A stretch of 64,000 nucleotides of DNA from Pseudomonadota bacterium (lineage in GTDB: Bacteria; Pseudomonadota; Gammaproteobacteria; Burkholderiales; SG8-39): contig JAJZPQ010000003.1 of the NCBI GenBank assembly GCA_021811085.1, positions 1 to 64,000 on the forward strand, given 5' to 3'. The translations under genes were made by a program, and so were the position numbers. This document shows, piece by piece, positions 15,988 to 26,722 of the stretch. The notes under the pieces are model-generated. The model was not told the origin of the DNA. It did no database searches and worked only from the letters and a program-made list of their open reading frames with translations. How positions within the stretch are numbered: the first letter of the stretch is position 1; each line of letters begins with the position of its first letter.

Positions 15988-18132
15988 TCAGTACTGCAGG
16001 CGCGCGAGATAGGTTTCGCGCGATGCATCCAGCGCTTGCCCCAGCGTCACGATGCCGTGTTCCGCAAGCAGCGGCAGCAGCCTCAGGAAAATCTCCCCGG
16101 TCACCAGCGCATCGCCCAGCGCGGTATGCCGGCCGACCACGCTGACCCCGAGCCGCTCGGCCACCGCCTCTAGATGGTGGCCTTCCTGGCTCGGATGCAC
16201 GATCACCGACAGCAGCAGCGTATCGAGCACCGGCTGCGTGAAGCGCACGCCCGTGGCCGCCTCCTTCAGTTCGAGAAAGCGCATGTCGAAAGCGGCATTG
16301 TGCGCGACCAGCACCGTGTCCTCGCAAAAACGGTGGAACTGCGGCAGCACTTCGCCTATGGTCGGCTGGCCCGCGAGCGCCTGCGCCTCGATGCCGTGAA
16401 TGCGGCTGGAAGCCGTGCCCACGGGACGCTGCGGATCGACCAATTGCTCGAACACCTCGCGCTTGAGCAGGCGCGCATTGACGATGCGCACCGCGCCGAG
16501 GCTGATGATCTCGTCGCCGGCCGAAGGCTCGAGCCCCGTGGTCTCGGTGTCGAACACCGTATAGTGCAGATCGGCCAGCTTGCGCTCGGCCAGGCCCTGG
16601 ACCGCGTCGGCGTAGCGAAACAAATCGAAGTCGTAGTACTCGGGTCTGGCATCGGCGCTGGAACTGCGCCGCGGCGATTGCGCAGCCGGCGCCCCGAGCG
16701 GCAGCAGCAGCCTGAACCAGGCCGTGTGCGACGTCTTGTGCGACTGCACCCAGACTTCGCCGCCGTGGCGCTCGAGCACGTCCTTGAGCGTGAGCGGCGT
16801 GTGCTGCGCGCCGATCTGCATCGGCTCGGTTTCCCACAGCGCGAGCGCATCGCTGCCGACGATCGCGCCGCTCCAGAGCAGGTCGATTTCGGCGAAGCGG
16901 CCGTTGGTCGCGGCGCGCAGCCCGATCGAGCGCACGCCGTAGTCCTCGCGCAGCCGCCCGGCGAGATAGGCCAGCGCCTCGACCAGCGCGAAGCTATCGA
17001 CCTTGAGCCAGATGTCCTCGGCCACCTGCTCCAGCGCGCAGGGCAGGCTGAACATGGCTTCGATGCGCCGCCGCGCCACGCTGAGCAGGTCCGTCGCGCG
17101 CATGTCCTCCAGCGCCAGGCCGGCTTTGAGTGCGTCGGCATATTCGGAAAGCGCTTCATTGATCATGGCCGAGACCTGGCGCGATTCGGCGGCGACGATT
17201 TCGGTGAACTGCACGCGGCGCGCTTCGTTCATTTCCGGAAACGACGCCAGATTTTCGGCGGCCGCGCGCAGGCTCGCCATCGGGGCGCGCACGCCCGCAG
17301 CGAAAGCGCGCAGCAGCGATCGCCGCTGCGCCTCGCGGTCCATCAGCTCGGTCACATCCTCCAGCGTGAGCACCATGCCGGCGATGCGCCCGCCCGCCGA
17401 CAGGAACGGCGCCATCTGCACCTTGATCAAAGCGCCGCTCACCGCGTTGGTGATGAAGCGCGTGGCCGGATACTCGACGCCCTGATCCAGGCCGGATTGC
17501 AGTTTGTCCAGCGCATGCGCCACCTGATCGCGGTCGAGCAGCGCAAACACGGAGCGCCCCAGGCCGACCAGCCCCTGGCGCGCGCCCGGGGCCTGCGCCC
17601 CCGCGCCGAACAGCGCCTTCGCCTTCTCGTTGTAGAGCAGGATGCGGCCCTCGGCGTTGCACAGGAGCACGCCCTCGGACAGTTCCGACATCAGCGCGGC
17701 GAGGCGGTTGCGCTCCTCTTCCAGGCGCGCGTTCGATTGCCCCACCCGCACCTCCAGATCGCGCTGCAGCCGGTGATAGGCATCGGCCAGGCGATTGATC
17801 GTGGCGGCGAGATCGGAGAGTTCGGCGGCGCCGCGCACCGGCACGCGATGCTCCGGATTGGCGGTGAACACGATGCGCGTCTGCTCGGCGAGCGCGCGCA
17901 GCGCAGTGATGTAGTTCCGGAACACCCAGCCGAGCAGCGCTGCGCATGCCACCAACAGCAGCGCTGCGGCCAGGCCCAGCGTCTGCGCGCGTTCATCGAC
18001 GATGCGCAGCAGCAGCCGGTATTCCGCATCGGGCAGGCCGGCCGCCATGAAGGCAGCGCTCGCCGCGATGACGGCGACGATGCCGGCAAACACAAGCGCG
18101 AGCCAGATTGAATACTTCAACCTGACGTTCAT
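15988..18132 (-). CDS. Membrane PAS/pseudokinase fused to DnaQ-like 3'-5' exonuclease
   Basis: A 714-residue protein. Two transmembrane helices (about 8-30, 52-70) lead to a HAMP-like segment, a PAS domain (about 145-260; GVLLCNAEGRILLYNEKAKALF, split by the sequence limit as EGVLLCNAEG and RILLYNEKAK), a region shaped like a kinase dimerisation domain and a HATPase-like fold. The H-box reads AGVRAPMAS: the phospho-acceptor His is replaced by Ala at about 279, and the N, G1 and G2 nucleotide boxes are unrecognisable. From about residue 522 a DnaQ/PolC exonuclease is intact: FDTETTGLE (Asp528, Glu530), VAHNAAFDMRFL, and HHLEAVAERLGV with GRHTALGDA. It begins in a 4-nt overlap with the CheY-like gene. 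Most likely it is an input-controlled nuclease rather than a kinase. Confidence 0.85.
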   Translation of the reverse strand: MNVRLKYSIWLALVFAGIVAVIAASAAFMAAGLPDAEYRLLLRIVDERAQTLGLAAALLLVACAALLGWVFRNYITALRALAEQTRIVFTANPEHRVPVRGAAELSDLAATINRLADAYHRLQRDLEVRVGQSNARLEEERNRLAALMSELSEGVLLCNAEGRILLYNEKAKALFGAGAQAPGARQGLVGLGRSVFALLDRDQVAHALDKLQSGLDQGVEYPATRFITNAVSGALIKVQMAPFLSAGGRIAGMVLTLEDVTELMDREAQRRSLLRAFAAGVRAPMASLRAAAENLASFPEMNEARRVQFTEIVAAESRQVSAMINEALSEYADALKAGLALEDMRATDLLSVARRRIEAMFSLPCALEQVAEDIWLKVDSFALVEALAYLAGRLREDYGVRSIGLRAATNGRFAEIDLLWSGAIVGSDALALWETEPMQIGAQHTPLTLKDVLERHGGEVWVQSHKTSHTAWFRLLLPLGAPAAQSPRRSSSADARPEYYDFDLFRYADAVQGLAERKLADLHYTVFDTETTGLEPSAGDEIISLGAVRIVNARLLKREVFEQLVDPQRPVGTASSRIHGIEAQALAGQPTIGEVLPQFHRFCEDTVLVAHNAAFDMRFLELKEAATGVRFTQPVLDTLLLSVIVHPSQEGHHLEAVAERLGVSVVGRHTALGDALVTGEIFLRLLPLLAEHGIVTLGQALDASRETYLARLQY

Positions 18133-18518
18133 GTCTCTCCCGGTTTCGCCGCCACACCCAGCAGTTCGTCGATCTTGGCGACCAGGTCCTTGTTGGAGAA
18201 AGGCTTGGTGACGTAGTGGTCCGCGCCCAGCGACAAGCCCTTGTTGACCTCCGCCTCGCGTCCCTTGGCCGAGAGCATGATGATCTTGATCTGCTGCCAG
18301 TCGGCGCGCTCGCGCACGCGCTGGCACACTTCGTAGCCGCTTTTCACCGACATCATCACGTCGAGCAGCACCAGGTCCGGCAGGTGCCGCTCGACTTGCT
18401 GCAGCGCCGCCGCGCCGTCGGATGCGAGCAGCACCTCGTAGCCGCTGCGCTGCAGCAGAAACTCGAGCGCAGTCACGATGTTCGGTTCGTCGTCGGCGAT
18501 CAGGATCTTCTTCGTCAC
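18129..18518 (-). CDS. CheY-like single-domain response regulator
   Basis: A 129-residue receiver only: acidic pair in ILIADDEP, phospho-acceptor in VLLDVMMSVKSGYE, LSAKGRE and the switch Lys in YVTKPFSNKDL. There is no output domain, so it must act by protein contact. It lies 25 nt after the symporter-kinase gene and overlaps the pseudokinase-exonuclease gene by 4 nt, which makes the former its likely phosphodonor and the latter a candidate target. Confidence 0.9.
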   Translation of the reverse strand: MTKKILIADDEPNIVTALEFLLQRSGYEVLLASDGAAALQQVERHLPDLVLLDVMMSVKSGYEVCQRVRERADWQQIKIIMLSAKGREAEVNKGLSLGADHYVTKPFSNKDLVAKIDELLGVAAKPGET

Positions 18519-18543
18519 TTGTCTGCTCCTTGCGCTGGTGGGC

Positions 18544-21309
18544 TTACGTTGCCGCGCCCGCCGCCACCGCCGCGGCGGCCACCGGCAGCGTGAAATAAAA
18601 ACACGCGCCCTGGCCGGGGCGGCTTTCGGCCCAGATTCTGCCGCCGAAGCGCTCGACGATATGGCGGCTGATATGCAGGCCGAGACCGGTGCCCTGCGGC
18701 TTGGCGGTAAGAGTATCGCCGCCCTGGCGGAATTTGTCGAAAATGGCCGCGTGATCCTCCGCGCTGATGCCGGGCCCGTTGTCGCATACGCCGACGCGCA
18801 GGCTTGCTTCCTGCACGGTCAATCCGATCCTGATCTCGCCATGGTCGCGATCGCAGAACTTCGTTGCGTTCGACAGCAGGTTGAGCAGTACCTGCACGAT
18901 GCGGTCGAAGTCGGCATTCACCGCGGGCACGCGCTCCGGCAGGTCGACGCTGAGTTCGATGCCCTTGTCGCGGACCAACTGGCTCATGCCGGCGACGGTA
19001 TCGGTGATCAATTCTTTCATGTCGATGCTCGATTCCTGCCATTCGGCCGCGCCGGACTCGATCTTCGCCAGATCCAGCACCTGGTTGATCAGGCGCGACA
19101 GGCGCGCCGTTTCCTTGGTGATGATGCCGAGAAATTTCTTGCGCTGCGCGAGTTCTATTTCCGGATCGTCGAGCAGAATCTCGGAAAACGCGCGGATCGA
19201 GGTGAGCGGCGTGCGCAGTTCGTGCGTCACCGTGGAGATGAAATCGTCTTTGAGCCGGTCGAGTTCGGTCAGGCGCTCGTTGGCGATGCGCAACTCCGTC
19301 GTGGCCGCCTCGAGCTCGCGCGATTTCTGCTCGAGCCGATGGCTGTAGACGACGACCTGCGACGCCTCGTCGAGGATCTCGCGCACCTCCTCCAGCGTGA
19401 GCGCCTCCTCCTTCACCACCGAGGCCACCATCACGCGCGCCGACGCGGCGCCGATGGCGCCGGCGAGCTGCGTTTCGATGTAATGCACGAACGCGGCGTC
19501 CGCCTGCAGCGGGTTAGCCGGATCCTGCAGTCCCTTGGAGTGCGCGTAGTCGTCGATCGCGGCCTCGGCCGAGACGCTGCCGATGAAGCGCGCGAGCAGG
19601 TTGTACAAATCGGGCACCGACGCGGTGCCGCGCCAGAAGCGGGCTTCGCCGCCCTCGCCGCCGTGCTTGAACACGTCGACGAACAGGCTCGCCTGCCGGT
19701 GCTCCTCGGCGCTCTGCGCGCCCGAGAGGGACCCGATCACAAAGGCGCCGATGTTGGCGATCATGCTCCAGATCATGGCATGCGTAATGTCGTCCAGACG
19801 CGTGAGCCCGAACAGCTGCTGCGGGTTGAGCAGCGTCATGCCCGCCGGCCCGTTCTCGAGCAGTCCGATGGGCAGCCAACCCGAACGCGCGATCGCGGGC
19901 AGCAGCAGCGTGTAGAACCAGACGGCAAAGCCGGCGAGCAAACCCCACAGCGCGCCGCGCCGGGTCGCGCTCTTCCAAAAAATGCCGCCCAGCACTGCCG
20001 GCGCGAACTGCGCCACCGCGGCAAAGGAGATGAGCCCGATCGACACCAGCGCGTAGGCCTCGCCCGCGAGGCGGAAATAGAGGTAGCCCAGCAGCAGCAC
20101 CATCAGGATCGCGCCGCGCCGGATGCCGAGCAAGAGCCCGGTGAAGTCCCGGCGCTGGTTCAGCTTGAGCCAGGGCAGGCGCAGCAGAATCGGCATCAGC
20201 AGATCGTTGCAGACCATGGTGGAGAGCGCGATCGTCTCGACGATGACCATGCCGCTCGCGGCCGACAACCCGCCGATGAACACCAGCAGCGCCAGCAGTT
20301 CCTGGTGCTCGGCCATCGGCAGCGTGAGCACGAAGGTGTCGGCGTCGACATTGCCGCCGGGGAAGTGCAGCACCCCGCCGAACGCGATCGGCAGCACGAA
20401 CACGTTGATCGCGAGCATATACAGCGGGAACAGCCAGATCGCCTTGTTCAGATGCTTCTCGTCCACGTTCTCGATCACCGCGACCTGGAACTGCCGCGGC
20501 AGGAACATGATCGCCGTCATCGACAGGATCGTGAGCCACATCCAGCTCGCATAGCTGCCGGCGACGCCCTCGAGCGGCGTCATCATCGCGTGCAGCTTCG
20601 GCACGGCCGCGGCGCGCGCGAATACGTCGCCGAAGCCGTCGTAGATGCCATAGGTGATGAACACGCCCACGGCGAGGAACGCGAGCAGTTTTACCAGGGA
20701 CTCGAACGCAATCGCCGCGACCATGCCTTCGTGGTGCTCGGCCGCGTCGAGGTGGCGCGTGCCGAATGCGATGGTGAACGCGGCGAGTATCAGGGCGACG
20801 CCGAGGGCGGTGTCCTGCAGCACCGGCATCGCGCCGGCGGTGGCCGGCACGACGACCTGGGGATACTGCAACAGAATGGTGAAGCTGCTGGACACCGCTT
20901 TCAGCTGCAGCGAAATGTAGGGCAGGATGCCGACGACCGCGATCACGGTCACCAGCCCGCCCAGCAGCGCGCTCTTGCCGTAGCGCGAGGCGATGAAGTC
21001 GGCCAGCGACGTGATCCGGTTGCGCTTGGAAATGCGGATGATCTTGCGCATGACGCCCCACCACAGCGCGATCATCAGCGTCGGGCCGATGTAAATCGGC
21101 AGGAAGCCCACGCCGTCGGCGGCAGCGCGCCCGACGCTGCCGTAAAAAGTCCAGGCGGTGGCGTAGACGCCCAGCGACAGGCTGTAGATATAGGGACTCG
21201 CGATCACGGAGCGCCCGGCGTCGGCGCGCCGGTCGGCGTAGTAGGCGATCGCAAACAGCAGGCCGAGATAGGCGAACGAGGTTGCGACGATGACCCAGCC
21301 TTGCAACAT
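18544..21309 (-). CDS. Solute:sodium symporter-histidine kinase (CrbS type)
   Basis: A 921-residue protein. Residues about 1-490 form a solute:sodium symporter module with 12-13 helices (YSLSLGVYATAWTFYGSVG, FLPIYIGPTLMIALWWGVM). A STAC-like linker and coiled coil follow (about 560-690). The C-terminal kinase is complete: VTHELRTPLTSIRAF, LLNLLSNATKF, DNGPGISAED, GTGLGLHISRHI. Related CrbS proteins in Vibrio and Pseudomonas sense acetate-type substrates and govern acs expression. That function is from family knowledge; the ligand here is not proven. Convergent actP, tRNA-Phe and partner genes support an acetate theme. Confidence 0.9.
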   Translation of the reverse strand: MLQGWVIVATSFAYLGLLFAIAYYADRRADAGRSVIASPYIYSLSLGVYATAWTFYGSVGRAAADGVGFLPIYIGPTLMIALWWGVMRKIIRISKRNRITSLADFIASRYGKSALLGGLVTVIAVVGILPYISLQLKAVSSSFTILLQYPQVVVPATAGAMPVLQDTALGVALILAAFTIAFGTRHLDAAEHHEGMVAAIAFESLVKLLAFLAVGVFITYGIYDGFGDVFARAAAVPKLHAMMTPLEGVAGSYASWMWLTILSMTAIMFLPRQFQVAVIENVDEKHLNKAIWLFPLYMLAINVFVLPIAFGGVLHFPGGNVDADTFVLTLPMAEHQELLALLVFIGGLSAASGMVIVETIALSTMVCNDLLMPILLRLPWLKLNQRRDFTGLLLGIRRGAILMVLLLGYLYFRLAGEAYALVSIGLISFAAVAQFAPAVLGGIFWKSATRRGALWGLLAGFAVWFYTLLLPAIARSGWLPIGLLENGPAGMTLLNPQQLFGLTRLDDITHAMIWSMIANIGAFVIGSLSGAQSAEEHRQASLFVDVFKHGGEGGEARFWRGTASVPDLYNLLARFIGSVSAEAAIDDYAHSKGLQDPANPLQADAAFVHYIETQLAGAIGAASARVMVASVVKEEALTLEEVREILDEASQVVVYSHRLEQKSRELEAATTELRIANERLTELDRLKDDFISTVTHELRTPLTSIRAFSEILLDDPEIELAQRKKFLGIITKETARLSRLINQVLDLAKIESGAAEWQESSIDMKELITDTVAGMSQLVRDKGIELSVDLPERVPAVNADFDRIVQVLLNLLSNATKFCDRDHGEIRIGLTVQEASLRVGVCDNGPGISAEDHAAIFDKFRQGGDTLTAKPQGTGLGLHISRHIVERFGGRIWAESRPGQGACFYFTLPVAAAAVAAGAAT

Positions 21310-21383
21310 GCTATTGCCCTGCTCCCCGCCGTTGCGCCCGGAACCTGTTGCAGCACGGGGGGACGCGCTCCCCGGGGATCCCC

Positions 21384-21581
21384 TCAGGTTTTCGTTTCGA
21401 CCACGTAGGCCATGCCGGCGATGAGCAGGCTCCAAACAGTGAATATATAGGCGTACAGGACCGGGACGCCGAAGATGGTCGCCGCCACGTTGAATACCGC
21501 CAGCATCGGATAATTGAACAGCAGGACGCCCAGCATGCACAGCGCGACCAGGCGCTGTCCTTTGAGTTCAAACTTGTCCAT
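21384..21581 (-). CDS. Small two-helix membrane protein paired with the symporter-kinase
   Basis: A 65-residue protein with two hydrophobic helices (LVALCMLGVLLFNYPMLAVF and VPVLYAYIFTVWSLLIAGMA). Small membrane proteins of this shape are commonly encoded next to solute:sodium symporters as presumed subunits. It lies 27 nt after the OmpR-type regulator and 74 nt before the symporter-kinase, all on one strand. I do not recognise a named family with certainty. Confidence 0.7.
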   Translation of the reverse strand: MDKFELKGQRLVALCMLGVLLFNYPMLAVFNVAATIFGVPVLYAYIFTVWSLLIAGMAYVVETKT

Positions 21582-21608
21582 GCCTGTTTCCTTAGAGGAT
21601 GCGCCGGC

Positions 21609-22280
21609 TCAATTCGCCTGCGGCCGCTCGAGGCAATAGCCGAGTCCGCGTATGGTGACGATCTTCACCCCGCCGCGCTGCAGTTTCTTGCGCAGCCGGT
21701 GGATGTACACTTCGATCGCGTTGGTGCTGACCTCTTCGCCCCATTCGCACACGTGGTCGACCAGATGCTCCTTGCTCACCATGGAGCCGGGACGCTGCAG
21801 CAGCAGTTCGAGCAGCGCGTGTTCCCGCGCCGACAACTCGATCATCTCGCCCTGGACGCGCGCGACCTTGCCCACGGTGTCGTAGGAAAGCGTGCCGTGG
21901 TAGACCAGCGGCGAGCCGGACTGGCCGCGCCGGGTGAGCGCACGCACGCGCGCCTCGAGTTCCGCCAGCACGAACGGTTTGGCCAGATAATCGTCCGCCC
22001 CCAGATCCAGTCCGCGCACGCGGTCGTTGACGGCGTCCATCGCGGTAAGAATCAGGACCGGCAAGCGCTCCTGGCGCGCGCGCAGGCGCCGCAGCACTTC
22101 CAGTCCGCCCATCCTGGGCAACCCGAGATCGAGAATCAGCAGGTCGAAGGCACCGCTCGCGACCGCGCTGTCGGCCCCGGGACCGCTATCGACGCAATCC
22201 ACGGCGTAGCCCGCATGACGCAAGGAATGCCGCAAACCATCGGCCAAGATCGCATCGTCCTCAGCTACGAGTATCCTCAT
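21609..22280 (-). CDS. OmpR/PhoB-family response regulator (QseB/TctD-like)
   Basis: A 223-residue regulator: receiver (about 1-115; AEDDAILADGL, LLILDLGLPRMGGLE, ILTAMDAV, YLAKPF) plus an OmpR-type winged helix (about 125-220; LSAREHALLELLLQRPGSMV, STNAIEVYIHRLRKKLQ, IRGLGYCLE). GGGAGG lies just upstream of the ATG. No dedicated kinase is adjacent. As first gene of the run it may use the symporter-kinase or control this transcript. Confidence 0.9.
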   Translation of the reverse strand: MRILVAEDDAILADGLRHSLRHAGYAVDCVDSGPGADSAVASGAFDLLILDLGLPRMGGLEVLRRLRARQERLPVLILTAMDAVNDRVRGLDLGADDYLAKPFVLAELEARVRALTRRGQSGSPLVYHGTLSYDTVGKVARVQGEMIELSAREHALLELLLQRPGSMVSKEHLVDHVCEWGEEVSTNAIEVYIHRLRKKLQRGGVKIVTIRGLGYCLERPQAN

Positions 22281-22371
22281 GCTGCCTCCCCCGAGTCAGA
22301 CTAACATGGGCCAGTGTAGCAAACTGCTCACCGGACTGCACCGGCACGGTGCGCCACGGAAAAGCGGGACG

Positions 22372-22400
22372 AAAAAAAGCCCCGCCGCAGCGGGGCTTTT
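22372..22400 (-). terminator. Terminator between groL and the OmpR-type regulator
   Basis: On the minus strand it reads AAAAGCCCCGC, loop TGCG, GCGGGGC and then seven T, placed about 95 nt after the groL stop. The + strand version also ends in TTTT, so it could work in both directions. Confidence 0.85.
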
Positions 22401-22410
22401 GCTTCGAACA

Positions 22411-22437
22411 CTTCCCCGGGCTTGACGCCCGGGGAAG
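22411..22437. repeat. 11-bp perfect hairpin downstream of groL
   Basis: CTTCCCCGGGC (22411-22421) and its exact complement (22427-22437) flank a 5-nt loop, between the groL stop and the terminator. It probably stabilises the 3' end of the groE mRNA or helps to terminate it. Confidence 0.6.
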
Positions 22438-22493
22438 GACGCAACCGTTTCCAATCGCGGCGCGCCAAGGCGCCCCGCTCTTGGACGTTGGCG

Positions 22494-24254
<1,761 letters not shown>

Positions 24255-24545
24255 CTACTTGGTGATCACACCCATGATGTCTTCTTCGCGCATGACCAGC
24301 AGTTCGTCGCCCTCGACTTTGACGCTGGAGCCTGAATACTTGCCGAACAGAACACGGTCGCCGACTTTCACGTCCAGCGCGCGCACTTTGCCGTCCTCCA
24401 ACACCTTGCCGGTGCCGATCGCGAGCACTTCGCCCTGATCCGGTTTCTCAGCGGCGTTGTCGGGAATGACTATGCCGCCGGGAGTCTTGCGTTCTTCCTC
24501 GATGCGTTTGACAATTACACGATCGTGTAAGGGACGGATTTTCAT
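24255..24545 (-). CDS. groS: Co-chaperonin GroES (10 kDa)
   Basis: A 96-residue lid for Gro[20 protein letters not shown], the mobile loop [10 protein letters not shown], and [20 protein letters not shown] are all family-typical. GGAGG stands 8 nt before the ATG at 24545. A start five codons earlier is possible but overlaps that site. Confidence 0.97.
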   Translation of the reverse strand: MKIRPLHDRVIVKRIEEERKTPGGIVIPDNAAEKPDQGEVLAIGTGKVLEDGKVRALDVKVGDRVLFGKYSGSSVKVEGDELLVMREEDIMGVITK

Positions 24546-24621
24546 GAGTATTTCCTCCAAACAGATGGTTAGTTAGCGGCCACTGACTTAATGTCGGTGA
24601 CCAGAAATCGGACGCTGGCTG

Positions 24622-24648
24622 TTAGCACTCAATGTCAACGAGTGCTAA
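24622..24648. promoter_or_regulatory. CIRCE element (HrcA operator)
   Basis: An exact consensus CIRCE: TTAGCACTC, nine spacer bases, GAGTGCTAA. It directly follows and slightly overlaps the -10 box of the groE promoter, so HrcA bound here would block initiation until heat stress inactivates it. Confidence 0.96.
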
Positions 24649-24676
24649 TTATGAGGCCATGCAGGGGGAAATTCAA
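24648..24676 (-). promoter_or_regulatory. groESL sigma-70-type promoter
   Basis: On the minus strand, TTGAAT (-35, 24671-24676), a 17-nt spacer, and CATAAT (-10, 24648-24653). A CTTGAA that could serve sigma-32 overlaps the -35, but no CCCCAT-type -10 is at the right distance. Transcription should begin inside the CIRCE element. Confidence 0.75.
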
Positions 24677-24788
24677 GTGGGCCCGGCAGCAGATTTGACG
24701 CAGGCGCTGCGCCGGCAGTCAGCCGCGCCGCCGGGCTTCAGCTGCGAGAGGCTTCCAGTATCATAGCGAGGTAAAACCTGCCTCGACG

Positions 24789-26228
24789 ATGCGAATCCAT
24801 CCCTTCATTTCCTGCGTCCTGCTGCTCCTGCTCCTTGCGGCGCCGCCGGCCGGCGCGCAAGCCCTGCCGAGCGCGGTCGAACTGGCGCTGAAGCGCGCCC
24901 ATGTTCCGCTCGCGGCCGTCTCCGCCTACGTGCAGGACGTGGACGAGGCGAAACCGCTGCTCGCCCTCAATGCCGCGCAGCCGATGAATCCGGCTTCGAC
25001 CATGAAGCTGCTCACCACCTACGCCGCGCTCGAACTCTTAGGCCCGACCCACACCTGGAAAACCGAGGCCTACGCCGGCGGCAACATCGAAGGTGGCGTG
25101 CTCCAGGGCGACCTGATACTCAAAGGTTACGGCGACCCGAAACTGACGCTGGAGAAATTCTGGCTGCTGCTGCGCCGCCTGCGCGCGCTGGGCCTGCGCG
25201 AAATCCACGGCAATCTGGTCGAGGACCGCAGCTATTTCGAGCCGTTCGCCTACGACCCGGGAAAGTTCGACGCCGAACCGCTGCGCGCGTACAACGTCGG
25301 CCCGGACGCGCTGCTGCTGAATTTCAAGGCAGTACGCTTCCAGTTCGTCCCGGACGCGGCGGCGAAGAGCGTGACGGTCATCGCCGAGCCCAGGCCGGCC
25401 GGGCTCGCATTTTCGGCCGCGGTGAGCGCGAGCGATGGCCCTTGCGGCGACTGGCGCGCCGGCATCAAAGCCGAGTTCGAAAGCAACGGCGCATCGGCCA
25501 AGGCCAGCTTCAGCGGCAGCATGCCGGCGAGCTGCGGGGAGCGCTATTGGAACGCGAGTCTGCTGGCGCAGCCGGACTACGTCTACGGCGTGTTCAAACA
25601 GCTGTGGCAGGAATCCGGCGGCACGATCAGCGGCGGCTGGAGGGACGGGACGGTCCCGGCCGATGCCAGGCTGCTTGCGACCGGCGTATCGGAGAGCAAT
25701 GCCGAGCTGGTGCGCGACATCAACAAGTTCAGCAACAACGTGATGGCGCGGCAGCTGTATCTGACCCTGGGCGCGGAGCTGCTCAAGCTGCCTGGAAACA
25801 GCGGGCGCTCGGCCGAGGTCGTGCGCGGCTGGCTGGCGCAGAAGAATCTCGATTTCCCCGAGCTGGTGCTGGAAAACGGCTCGGGACTGTCTCGCGAAGA
25901 GCGCATCAGCGCCGGGCATATGGCGCAGCTGCTGCTCGCCGCCTGGCACAGCGCGGTAATGCCCGAGCTGATGTCCTCGCTGCCGCTGGTCGCCTACGAC
26001 GGCACCATGCGCCGCAGGCTGCGCTTCGAGTCCATCGCCGGGCAGGCGCATATCAAGACCGGCTCGCTCGGCGACGTGCGCGCGCTGGCCGGCTACGTGC
26101 TGGACCGGCAGGGGCACCGCCGCGTGGTGGTCATGTTCATCAACCACCCCGATGCCGCGGCCTGCCAGCCGGCGCAAGATGCGCTGCTCGAGTGGGTGTA
26201 CGCAGGCGGCGAGCGGCGCCGGCGCTGA
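24789..26228 (+). CDS. dacB: D-alanyl-D-alanine carboxypeptidase/endopeptidase (PBP4)
   Basis: A 479-residue periplasmic penicillin-binding protein of peptidase family S13 that trims or cleaves peptidoglycan cross-bridges. It has a signal peptide (residues 1-24) and all three active-site motifs: STMK (PASTMKLLTTYAALE), SNN (INKFSNNVMARQLYL) and KTG (HIKTGSLGDVRALAGY). The large insert between the first two is typical of PBP4. It is divergent from groESL, with the shared promoter region at 24649-24788. Confidence 0.93.
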   Translation: MRIHPFISCVLLLLLLAAPPAGAQALPSAVELALKRAHVPLAAVSAYVQDVDEAKPLLALNAAQPMNPASTMKLLTTYAALELLGPTHTWKTEAYAGGNIEGGVLQGDLILKGYGDPKLTLEKFWLLLRRLRALGLREIHGNLVEDRSYFEPFAYDPGKFDAEPLRAYNVGPDALLLNFKAVRFQFVPDAAAKSVTVIAEPRPAGLAFSAAVSASDGPCGDWRAGIKAEFESNGASAKASFSGSMPASCGERYWNASLLAQPDYVYGVFKQLWQESGGTISGGWRDGTVPADARLLATGVSESNAELVRDINKFSNNVMARQLYLTLGAELLKLPGNSGRSAEVVRGWLAQKNLDFPELVLENGSGLSREERISAGHMAQLLLAAWHSAVMPELMSSLPLVAYDGTMRRRLRFESIAGQAHIKTGSLGDVRALAGYVLDRQGHRRVVVMFINHPDAAACQPAQDALLEWVYAGGERRRR

Positions 26229-26324
26229 CGGCCTTATCGCGGACCGGCTTGACCATTGTCAAATGGCGGCGAGTGCCAGGGGCTAGGATGAAATCGTTCC
26301 TAAACCCTAATCTCTGGAGCCATC

Positions 26325-26639
26325 ATGGACGCCGAACTACAAGCCGTCACACGCGAGAAACTGGTCGCCGACATGCGCGCCGTGCTCGCCGACAGCGAGC
26401 AACTGCTCAAGGCCGTCGTCGGCCAATCGAGTGAAAAACTGGCCGCGCTGCAGCCGCGCATCCAGGAGAACCTGCGCAATGCGCGCGCACGCCTGGAAGA
26501 ATTCGAGCAAATCGCCAGCGAACGCGCGCGCGCCGCGGTGCAGGATAGCGACGATTACGCGCACGAACATCCCTGGAAAATCGCGGGCATCACCGCCCTG
26601 CTCGGCGTCGCTGTAGGCCTGCTGATCGGGCGGCGCTAG
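26325..26639 (+). CDS. DUF883 (ElaB/YqjD-type) membrane-anchored ribosome-associated protein
   Basis: A 104-residue protein with a long amphipathic helix (residues about 10-75) and a C-terminal transmembrane segment (GITALLGVAVGLLIGRR) preceded by the family motif HEHPWK. E. coli ElaB/YqjD attach ribosomes to the inner membrane in stationary phase. GGAG is 9 nt before the ATG. It stands alone. Confidence 0.9.
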   Translation: MDAELQAVTREKLVADMRAVLADSEQLLKAVVGQSSEKLAALQPRIQENLRNARARLEEFEQIASERARAAVQDSDDYAHEHPWKIAGITALLGVAVGLLIGRR

Positions 26640-26722
26640 CGGCCTATGCGCCGCCGCTCGAAGCGCACGGCAATTGCGAGTTGGCGCGTCATCACTGGCG
26701 CGGCCGGCGACCCGGCCGCGCG

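Noticed and set aside
16174..18111. A 645-codon open frame on the + strand
   Set aside because: Antisense to the pseudokinase-exonuclease gene; no ribosome binding site and atypical composition.
18478..21408. A 976-codon open frame on the + strand
   Set aside because: It is antisense to the symporter-kinase gene and rich in His, Arg, Gln and Ala, the usual product of reading a high-GC gene backwards. It has no recognisable domain.
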